From: Eukaryota sp. TZLM1-RC
Taxonomy: Eukaryota > Metamonada: BaSk clade
Direction: 5' to 3'
NCBI GenBank assembly: GCA_040285825.1
Contig: JAUPSS010000004.1
Location: 1,964,550 to 2,028,549 of the forward strand
DNA length: 64,000 nt
Under the pieces are notes generated by a model, which ran no database searches, was not told the DNA's origin, and was given only the letters and a program-made list of their open reading frames with translations. Positions 52,350 through 62,200 of this stretch are shown here, in pieces; position 1 is the first letter of the stretch, and the number at the start of each line of letters is the position of its first letter. Made by a program: the position numbers and the translations under genes.

Positions 52350-52995
52350 ATACACAACTAAAGTTCCACATCCTCGAAATCTGCCTCCCGTATATCAAAA
52401 CAATTAATTACTAAAGATTCAGAAAATTTCCCAAAAGAAGAGAGTAAATCAGAAATAAATTTCACCATTCCCTTAAAAATAGAAAATACAATCCTGTTTT
52501 GCCAGTAAACACGATTGAAAATTCTTCCAGTTCTTTCCTTTACAACAACAACAAAATCCTCAAGGAAAGCCATAGCAGCCTTACCTAAAGATCCAAGCAA
52601 AGAAAAAACAAAGGGACATAAATTATATTGGGCATGAGAATTTTCATTAATCGAGGAAATGGGTTTCGCATATTTAGCAATTTTGTATTTTTCGCCAGCA
52701 AGAAGAGGATTTTTGAAATGTTCGCTAGAAGAATTACAAGGGTCTATGGACATGGTGTCTAAAATAGCAAAACTACCATTTAAGCCGGGAACAACCAAAT
52801 TACCGTTTTTCAGACTCATAGAAGCTCTGTTGTAGCGCGTTCTATCAATATTTGGGGTCATCAAGAATTAATTTCGATAGCAAAGGCTCTCAAAAGGAAT
52901 CTACTCGATATGATTTGCACATTACATAAATTTGGTTCTTGACATTATTATGCACTTTGCAAAATATGAGTGAATTTTCCAGAATAACAAATTTT
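52350..52995 (-). mobile_element. LINE family A-like 3-prime fragment, joined to a family B piece
   Basis: An intact 3-prime part (52358-52864) encodes about 168 residues: LVVPGLNGSFAILDTMSIDPCN, then NLCPFVFSLLGSLG, YWQNRIVFSIFKG. After 52900 it decays, and 52957-52995 matches the family B protein (near 22681-22737), so an internal deletion or template switch is likely. Confidence 0.75.
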
Positions 52996-53650
52996 TAAAA
53001 AAATTACCAATTCAAAATACAAAGTTTACCAACATGTCTATTACAAATTTTTGAGAAAATTCAGTTTTTTCTATAAAATAAAAGAAACTTTAAAAAATTT
53101 CCATAACAACTTTCATTCAATTTAAATTATAATCAGAGGTGAGTTGTCACGAAATGTTTTTCATGATATGATGGTTTTGTCTGATACGACAGGTGAACTA
53201 AGGCAGATGTACAAATATCTCCAAAATCAAATTTTCCTTGGACTCTCGATCTATCCGCCATTTATACAATTTCACATGAGGCAAATGTGTGGGTCACACG
53301 ATCCATTAGATGAGTCATCAGTGACTCATCACTTGCTGATGTGACGCATGATATTTGGATAAAATTGTCATTAATGACAATGCATTGAATGGAATTCTCT
53401 ATGAAGATCAGCTTTTATCCGTTCCACAGTCATAGTCATGAAATTGTGTGATTTTTTTGTGGAGTTATTTCTTTTTCATCATGAATTCAGTGTTTGGTTG
53501 GTAGTTGACCATTTTAATGATTTTGCTCTTATTCAGTTTAACTAATCTTACATTCTTCATAGATTCTTGGGGAAGAATCTTATGTAATAAGGAGGCTTAG
53601 CTTAGGGAAACACTGTCGTTAAAGTAGTTTGGTTTTGATGATAGAGGAGA
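52996..53650. other. Intergenic, no gene recognised
   Basis: AT-rich DNA between two LINE fragments. Nothing recognised. Confidence 0.4.
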
Positions 53651-53659
53651 TATTTAATG

Positions 53660-55015
53660 TGATTGGATGGAGAACTCTGAAGTTATTGCCGATTTTGTCT
53701 CCCGTAATGTTGCAAATGACATTTTGGTTCAGAGAAGGAAACTTAATCCTGTGAAAGCTCTTGATTATAAAGCGATTGAAAAACAAAGAAACAATGGCAA
53801 AGTTATCGAAGAAGCTAATACTGATAGAAATAGACCACATTTATTTATTGCTTTTCCATTTTCGATAAACGGAAGAATATCAGTAGAAGCAAGAAATTTT
53901 TTGAAGGATTTGGAGAAATTGGTTCAAGAAACAACATTGATAAGATATGATGTCTTTTTGTGGCGGTCACAAATACAATTTGCTATTAATAATTTTGGGA
54001 AAATTGGAAAGTACGTATTATTGTTCGACTTCGCACGGCTAAGCAAGGAGATCCTGCTTTTGCAAACTTTTTGATTTATTTGAAGGAAAATTCAGCTGCA
54101 GATTTGTTGAACCAAATTCCCCAGATTTATGGTCTGTTTGTAAATGACGACCAATGAACCACCGTTATGAAAATGCGTTGTTATTTGTGGCCCTGCAATT
54201 AACCCAATGATCTGCTCAGCAAATGTGAATCTGGTTTGACATTATCACATTTATTTAATTGCAACAGATTTATATCTTATCGTTCCACTTTGCATGATGC
54301 TGTCAGGGATCAAATCCATGCACTGTGATTCCTATCATAATGAATCATTTGTAGAACCTTTGTTGAGGTCTCTTGATATAAATGAAAATTCGAAAAGAAA
54401 TTCAAAATATTGAAAACGACGTGCTGATGTAGTTGTGCCCTCATTTGATGATGTCTTGAATGTTGTTGATGTTGTAACAGTGGATGTATGCAAAAAAAAT
54501 GCACAATCCGAAGTTTCCCCTCTTGATGATTCAGGATTGTTCAAACAGAAGAAATATACAAATCCTTTGAAAGAATTGAAACATGCTCGCCTTATGGATT
54601 ACCACATTTGCCCATTTGCTATATCTTTGAATGGACTTTTTGGATAAACTGTCATAAATTTTATTGATGATCTTGAAAATCTTGTAAAAAGAAGAATGAA
54701 GAAGAATTTTGGTTGAATCGTATTGTTTTTATTATTTTCAAAACAATTCCTAAAATGATTTCGAAAGCTCTGATGTCTGTCAGTGCACATTACGAAGACA
54801 TTGCCGTTGTACGGTTTGATGGTGTGGAAGCTTGTTTTGAAGATATTGATTTCTAGATTGTGGTTTGTTGTTTAGTTTCTCGGTGGAATGAATTAAAATG
54901 CTCAAAGAAATGACTACAATTAATTGATTGCCTCGGTTCTTTTATCGAATAAGAGAAACAATGGCGAGAAAACAAGCAGATCAGGATTTTGTAGAGAAAA
55001 TTTTCATTCATTGAA
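53660..55015 (+). mobile_element. LINE family C 3-prime part, split by a nested family B fragment
   Basis: 53667-53990 (+) reads NSEVIADFVSRNVANDI, KLNPVKALDYKAIEK, FPFSINGRISVEA and WRSQIQFAIN; the end of the same protein, FFYRIRE and ARKQADQDFVEKIF, resumes at 54935-55012. Between lies a plus-strand family B piece. Confidence 0.78.
53995..54930 (+). mobile_element. LINE family B fragment nested in family C
   Basis: Decayed family B C-terminal protein: ADVVVPSFDDVLNVVDVVTVDVC, YHICPFAISLNG, then MSVSAHYEDIAVVRFDGVEACFEDIDF before a TAG. It separates the two family C halves. A possible short duplication ATTAAT flanks it but is weak. Confidence 0.68.
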
Positions 55016-55125
55016 ATTGGTCCCGATAGTTCAGATTGAATTTTAGTATTAAGTTTTGTAGTTCTGCACCATATTTCAAAATTTTTGCTAATGGGTCATT
55101 TATTTATTTACTCTCTACATGTTCT

Positions 55126-55703
55126 CTACAAACCTTGACGTTCTAATTCGTCCAGTTCTCGTTGTTCCTGTTCCTCTTCCAAGTATTCAGCGCGTTTACC
55201 TCCAAGTTCGCGAATTAGTTCACCAGTTTTTGCGTCAACATCACACCCACCTGGACCACATCGCTCACCTCCAGGTCTGAATTGACCACTTCCCAAATGA
55301 CGAACACCAGACTCTTCAACACTATGATTATTGGTTAAGTCATCCATACGGTTCTAGCTCTGAGATTAGTGATAGACCTGCTAAACGAACGATGTATTTG
55401 GCCTGTTTCTGTGTCTAACTCAGCACCATTTGGTCCTGCACGAATTCCTTTGCTGATCAATTGACCTGGGCCATATCTTCTTCTATGTGTTTCTTTTTCC
55501 TGTGGTTGCTCGCGTCGACGGGTGGGTTGTCTGGCCTTTTGTCTAGACCTTAGTTGTTCAATTTCTGTTTCAGATCTGATTGGTCTCCACTCATGTGTAA
55601 CGGGGTTGTATTCTGCGCCTCCTGGTGGAGCACGCTCAAGCCCTGGCATTAGTCTTCCGCCTTCGTAGATCCAAGATTCGGCCCATTCCTGTTCAGATGA
55701 CAT
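55126..55703 (-). CDS. Protein with three Gly/Pro-rich repeats; splice unresolved
   Basis: Starting at the ATG 55703-55701 (MSSEQEWAESW), the frame runs to 55335, and a second frame (55126-55347) continues it. Three repeats of about 30 residues share the pattern G..L..G..R.GP.GAE.D..T: GGRLMPGLERAPPGGAEYN; GPGQLISKGIRAGPNGAELD; GSGQFRPGGERCGPGGCDVD. The third is in the second frame, so a short intron is likely near 55300-55345; one GT...AG option gives a 38-base intron ending at GAAGAG and joins RART to SGVRHL. The end is charged and helical (EEEQEQRELDELERQ). I do not recognise the family. Confidence 0.5.
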
Positions 55704-55943
55704 TTGAAAAATGACTGGGATATTGAATTGACTGAATGACTTCTTGTTTAGGATATCTTTGTTTCGGATATCTTTGTCATGAAGTAGGTGGAATTCATAT
55801 CTTGTTTGGCTTTCAAATTTAGTTCGAGTTGCACTACTGAAACTAATTTGTCTCACTGCAGGATTTGTTCTGAACAATATCTGTTTTTCATTAGTTGTTT
55901 TTTTAATTTCATTTAATTTAAACCAATAAAGGTAATAATTCAT

Positions 55944-58441
55944 TTATTAACATTAATGATGCAAATTGAAACACTTTGGTCACAATTTGTGAATATCATT
56001 AAGATATTTTGATTTCATCATCTTACCTAATCTCAAATTCCTAACTTGTCATTGACGACAAAAGAACAACATTTTATCAGGTCTTCAGACCTTTTGTCCG
56101 AGCTTTTTCATGTGTTGAGCAGGGGTGACAAAATTGAAGTACCTTATCTTCACATTTACGCAACAACAAACTTCAGTCGAAACTAACTCTCAGGAAAACC
56201 TTTCAGCCACTCAGAGCATGCTATCGCAAACTACAGTGAAAAAACGCAGTTTACAAAAAGTATCTACTAAACTTACATGTAAACTGATGATGGTGTGTGC
56301 GATATCATAGAATAGTGTAAATACAACAATTGAGAACAGAATTAGTCTCAGTACAGAGTAGTCTTGGTAAGACTAATTATTTTCAGGAGTCTAAAATTCT
56401 ATAAATTCAATAGAAAAACTAATTTTTTCCAATTGAGGATTACTTTTCATTCTACGCTAGTTTTAGTTAAGCTAGTCTTCTTTTTGATAAGCCCCTGAGG
56501 GCGAACTGTTTGCAAAATGCTGTCCCACATTCCTGCCTTGAATACAAAACAAGTTTTGATATATGATGAATTACGATTAATGGATCGGATTGTGCAGACT
56601 TTAGGGGCTGTGATATTATTTTTCACTCATTATTGTCTCTGGAAGATGATGGCACATCTGAAGGAATAAAATTCCTTCAGGAGTCTTGGATTCTTGGAGA
56701 AAATTCAATGACTGTCTAATAATTGATGATGCATATTTCTCAAATGTTTTGGTTAAATCTGGAAATGAATAAACGTTCAGCTTAAATGGAAAAAATATGA
56801 ACCATGAAAGCAACCAGCATTTGACTTTGCTAATTAAGAAAGTTTTCCACTGAGAAAAGTCTATTCAACACTGATCTCCTGTAAATTGGATTTGTGTTCA
56901 AAATGGTTCCTATATATTGAGTTCCCTTATAATGGTTACAGTTATTTTAATTTTCAATATTTGTTGCAGGTTTATTCCAAACATCAGCTACGCTGTATTC
57001 GTCCAAAACGTTGGTGCAATAAACTGGGTTTGGATATTTTGTAACTAAGCCTCAAATCGGGGTAAGCCAAATCATCTATGTTTCCCGGGTTTCCAATATT
57101 TACTGATATCAATTCACTTGACTTATGATCAACTCAAAATTTTTGTAGAAAAAGATGTGTGGAACATCTTGCACTACAAATACGACCTTTTTGATAGCCT
57201 TTATAGGGGTAGTGAAATCAACAAAAAATTATGTTTTTTCTTACTCCAGAACATGTTATATTACACATTTTTGTACATTAAAGAGTAATACATCAAATAA
57301 ATCATTTAAATCATGAACTACGGTTTTCCCTGATTCTATTTGTTTTTAATGTGCAGACGTGGATGAAAAATGTTCATCAGTGAACATCGAAACAATAGTG
57401 AATTCCTTGTTAATATAAAGCCCATTCCCAAAAACGGTACATAAAATTTGAAACTAACGAAGATCAGGAAGTGGATGAACAACCAGCAGTGTCAGTGTTT
57501 AACATTAATTTGATCGACTGGTTGCAAATCAAGGAGACAAGGTTTGGTACCCTAACTTCTGTTAGTGTCAATAGATTTGGATGTAAAAACGCCGTATTTG
57601 AGTTTTCTGAAAGCTACGCAATTACTCTACTCGTTTTGAGATTTTGAAACATATCATGATTTTTAGGCAAGAGCTGTGGCGGTCAAGAAATAATACTCAC
57701 ATTTCAAAACTAATTTTGTTAAAATTCACAACGAATTTTGACATTCATTTAAGTACATAAGTACAAATTGTTCTTTGCTTTCCTTAAGATGTCACACTCA
57801 ATCTTCCGATAAGTGATGTGTTTCTTCATCAAACTATGGAGTTGAACATTTCGCCTCCTCAAGAGTCTTGGTTTCTTTGTCAAGCAGCTGTTCTTGATGG
57901 ATGCATCCATTGTATTGTTGAAAAAAAATTAACATTATGAATCACAATCATATCAAAATCGGAAATCCCTACACGTAATAATATCCCCTTCGCTGAAGTG
58001 GCCCTGTTTTGGAATGTTCTAGAGTGTTTTGGATTTACTTTATGTGCTTTGTCCATTTGCATTCATCTAACAAGGCTCATTTGGACTTGATGCTCTATCA
58101 TTCCTAGATGCTTTTGTAGAAAATGTGTAAAAACATACAAGAAGAGTTTCTTATACGGTTGTTGGCAATAATTCAACTCTTTGAATTCAATTTTCCAAGA
58201 AGTTGTTTCGTTATTTTTGTCTGCTTTTTTTGTCCCTTGGAGTGTTTTATAATAGTAAAATTTTACCATGTCTTGGCAAATTTGGGGAAGTGGAGACATT
58301 CAATTTTGAGGTCAAAGCTCAACAATGTTTGCGTTGAATGAAAAATTTTCATAAATTGATATGGAAAAACGGAATCAATGTTTTATTTGAATTTCCATAA
58401 AATTCCCTATGTGAATATAATCTTGAATGAATCCTATACAT
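55944..58441. other. 2.5 kb with no recognised gene
   Basis: The longest gene-free stretch. AT-rich, open frames are short and without motifs on both strands. Parts near 57450-57650 (+) look like decayed coding DNA. It may be old mobile-element sequence. Confidence 0.5.
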
Positions 58442-58870
58442 CTATGAAACGCTAAGTTTTCCTTCTGTGTAAAAGGACCTCTTGCAAACAGCCTTACGTG
58501 CAAATGGTGATGACACTTTAGGCATCAGCTTTGTACTTTCCTGACCCCATCCATAAGTTGAGTTCGTGGAAGGGCAGTGCACATAGCGATCCTCTGGTTT
58601 GACGTGTTTGCGCTGAGTTAGATAAGCTTGAGTACCATGACGACTGAGTAGCATCGAGTCTGGAAGAACTTTGGGCTTCTTTACAGGTGTCATTGGAGAA
58701 GATTTAACCTCTTTTCTAGCAGACAGCATTGGGGAAGGTTGATGGAAACGAGTCTCCCATTGTCTTGCTAGATGGTCTTCATGCTTTACGTATCTCTTCC
58801 ACCACTCAGATTGAATTACGTTCATAAGTGGCGTTGATATAAAGACAATAAAACTGTTTATGACTGACAT
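58442..58870 (-). CDS. Small basic protein, possibly axonemal (unrecognised)
   Basis: About 142 residues from the ATG at 58870; a later ATG (58825, MNVIQSEWWKRY) is another option and would skip a hydrophobic N-terminus. The rest is basic, rich in Ser/Pro/Lys with EWWKRYVKHEDHLARQWE near the start and TNSTYGWGQES near the end. Short, basic, aromatic-tipped proteins like this often bind inside flagellar doublet microtubules, but I cannot match a family, so that is only a guess. Confidence 0.45.
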   Translation of the reverse strand: MSVINSFIVFISTPLMNVIQSEWWKRYVKHEDHLARQWETRFHQPSPMLSARKEVKSSPMTPVKKPKVLPDSMLLSRHGTQAYLTQRKHVKPEDRYVHCPSTNSTYGWGQESTKLMPKVSSPFARKAVCKRSFYTEGKLSVS

Positions 58871-58936
58871 GAAAGTGACAAGGTCGGTCAATGCCAGTCA
58901 GCCTTGTTTGACATAGGTTGAACCGATCATCCTTTA

Positions 58937-59179
58937 TTACAAATGTAAGTGATGTATGGAAGACCTATTGTTCCTAAGACTACACAAAAGTGAACAGAAA
59001 TTAGTACAGCTGATGAAACAGTTAGCCCTAGCATATAGAGTATGTAATCTATGAGGACAAGAGTGTGTCATTGGTTGAATTTGTTTTACCATTGGATACT
59101 GCTTCACAGAAGTTAGAACATTTTCTAATGGCAAGCAAAGATCACTACTAAATGTATCCTCAGGTGTTTCAACAAACAT
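58937..59179 (-). CDS. Possible small membrane protein, frame or splice uncertain
   Basis: From the ATG at 59179 the first 35 or so residues (MFVETPEDTFSSDLCLPLEN...) look coding; the rest of this 80-codon frame does not. In the next frame, 58942-59070 reads a strong membrane segment (LTVSSAVLISVHFCVVLGTIGLPYITY) ending in NKG and a stop. A one-base error near 59065 or an intron would join them into a tail-anchored protein. No family recognised. Confidence 0.35.
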   Translation of the reverse strand: MFVETPEDTFSSDLCLPLENVLTSVKQYPMVKQIQPMTHSCPHRLHTLYARANCFISCTNFCSLLCSLRNNRSSIHHLHL

Positions 59180-59212
59180 TGTAAAAGATACATTTATTAT
59201 ACAATTAATTAA

Positions 59213-62200
59213 TTATTCATAAAGCGAACTAACCCAAGATACGACATCAATTGAACCACTGGGTCTTTTTGGCAGAGTGGCACACATAGAATCGAGGGTC
59301 TTGTTGCCAATTACAGAAGAAAACAGTGACCTAAAGTGTTCCTCCTTGAAAGTGGAAATATTTGTAGATTTGATCAATCTTCTAATTGTAACTAAAAAGT
59401 CCTCAGGTCCATTAATTTGATCTACCAAAGCTGCCTTGCCTAGTTCTTCTACTGATGAATACGACTTACTATCCAAACCGGTTAATTCAGCAACTGAAGA
59501 AAGATCTGTGGTGAGATCCAATAACGATTCCAAGGAAAGAGATAGGTGGATCGGAATTGCGTTGGAATTTTCTTGATCGACCAAGTCATCGTAATGAGAT
59601 TTGAAAAGCAAAATATTGTCATTTAGTTGATGTTTTGCATTTTCTAATAATTCAAGCACAGAACCTTGGCCAGCTGAGCTGCATTGTAACTTTTTCAACT
59701 CAATTGATTGATGGTTTAATTCTGACAGAATCGCCAAGATATCTTCTGGTTCAAATGCTACCTTTTTAATCAAAGAAATTTTGTCATCAGAAAGTTCAAA
59801 AAACATCGATTTTTGACCTATTGAAGCCAAAGACACATCAAGACACGTGTGCAGAACTTCTAGGGACAAATCCTCCTTTTGTGCCTTGAGGTTAACTTGC
59901 ATTGAAACCAGACCATCTTCTACTTGCTTAACCCACTTCGGTAATAACTCCTTGGAGTCTAAAAGGTTATCAGAAACTCTTTCGACTTGATTTAATAAGG
60001 AAGCTCTTGCCAGGGGTAAGTTGGAGTTTTCAAATAAATTTTCCATTGAATTAGTTAGGGCTTTGGTTTGGGAAGATTCAATTAAATGTTTGAGATAATT
60101 AAAAAAATGATTTCCTAATAGAGAATTCATTTCAGATATTGATTTAATTCTGAAAACCGAATTGATAAGATCGCTGGTTTGTTCAGTTAATGATTGGTAA
60201 TTTTGGTTAGAGACCAAAGTTTTAAACTCAAACAAGGGAACTAAGATTGAATAATAATCATCAAAGAAGCTGGTGAATTCGGAAATCTCCATACAATCAA
60301 TTTCTGCTTGATTGATAATTGACAAAGTTTTCAAGAATGAGTGTGTCTGATTTTCTAAAATTGTAAATCTCTCAAATTGGGCTTCATAGGTGGCACGATC
60401 CTTTAAAGAGATCATGTCATGAAATTTTTGATGATTTTCATCAATCATTGAAGTTAGTAGCTTCTGAGCAATTTCAGTTGATAACTTTTCGATTGTTTGA
60501 CATGTTTCAAGAACAAATTCAAAAATTGGAAAAACCTGTAGACAATCTGAGCTCACAGACTCAAAAGTACCGAAAATTTGGGCAAATTCTGTAACCAAGT
60601 CATCAAAGGTAATAACATCATGATCAAATGTGCTCTTTTCGAAATATTCGCTAATGTATTCCTTCAACTCGGTCAGTGCAAGCTTGGATTCGGTTACTTT
60701 TTGCGAAAAACTTTCAGCAGCAGTATTTTTTGATTCTAATTGGATAGAAAAATATTCTACAACTTCTGAAATAGTCTCAAAAAGCGAAGAACAAATTGAT
60801 TGCTGAGTTTCATCGCAGTCGGGGATCACGTGATTAAATTCAGACAGTTTTGACCTGATGGATGACAAGAGGGTCATAAATGAAGAAAATGATTGATTGA
60901 GACACGATTCAGAGTCAATAGAAACAGAAAGATACAAAGCAATTTGACTGAAAATCTGTTCATTCCCTTTAACAAAAACATCAGAAAATTCAGACCAGAA
61001 TAATTCCAAATTTTGAACTGCTCTTACAGCTGGATTTTCTTGATCTCTACTATAATCAGTTGACACTGACGCCATAACCACATCAAGAGAGACCAAAAGT
61101 CTATTGACTTCAATAGAAATTTCTTCACAGGTCTTCGTGATTTCAAATTTATCGTGTGGCAAGTGGGTACATTGATTAAACGTAGTCAGATCAGAAATAG
61201 AAAGATTGCTACTAGAAAGTTGATTGATTGAATCAATTGATTTGAGCTCAGGGATAATGTTAATAATTTGGGAATTGAAGATTTTTAAAAGAATAGGATT
61301 ATCGACACCAGTAGAGCTCAATAGATCAGAAATGATACGACTTTGACCAAGAATTTTGAACTGTTTTGATTTGACAGCCAAGGACTGGGAACAATGTCCA
61401 TAGAACATTGTTTCAAGTTCTTCTAACCAATCTAAATCAGAAAAACAAATATTATTAAAAGAAAATCCATTGAAAACATCATTAACTATCCGGGAGAAAT
61501 CCAAGGTTAATGATTCCGTAATATCTGAAGTCCAGGCATCAACAGCATTCCTGATAAATCCAAGATTACTTCCGATTTGTAACAACCAATCAAAATCAGA
61601 ACATTCTCTAGACTTCAGTTGACCTTCCAATTCAGATATATAGTTTTTAAAGTCATTGAGTTGTTTATTTCTTGATAAATTGAGCAGATTAAACCCATGT
61701 TCAAAGACTGATTTAATTAACCTTATAGTTGAAAACTCAGAGAAATGATGGTAGACAGACTCTAATCGAGAAAGGCAACCAGTAATAATTGATTGAAGTT
61801 TTGATAGAACATCATTTAGGGAATTTTCAGTTGCAACAGAGTGCAATTTTAATGAGAATACTTTAGAAGCATCTAGACACTTCATGTAGAAAGATAACAA
61901 ATCCTTCAAAATTTTGGGAAATGAGGAAATGTCATCCAAAAATTTGGTCGTGTCAACAAAGAGCGCATTAAACTCATCAGTTCTACTCAATAATCCTTTG
62001 CAGTTTAGAATAAGAGAGGGCAGTGAAGAAAGTGTTAGATTAGCGTTTGAAACACGATGGTTTTCAATAAATAAATGTTCAATAAAAGATACTAATTGTG
62101 AGTAGTCATCATTAATTAATTGGTAAATTTGTGAAAATTCAGATGATTTACTTTTCTTATGGAATCGTCTCAAATATTCTAATCCAACATCAACTGACTG

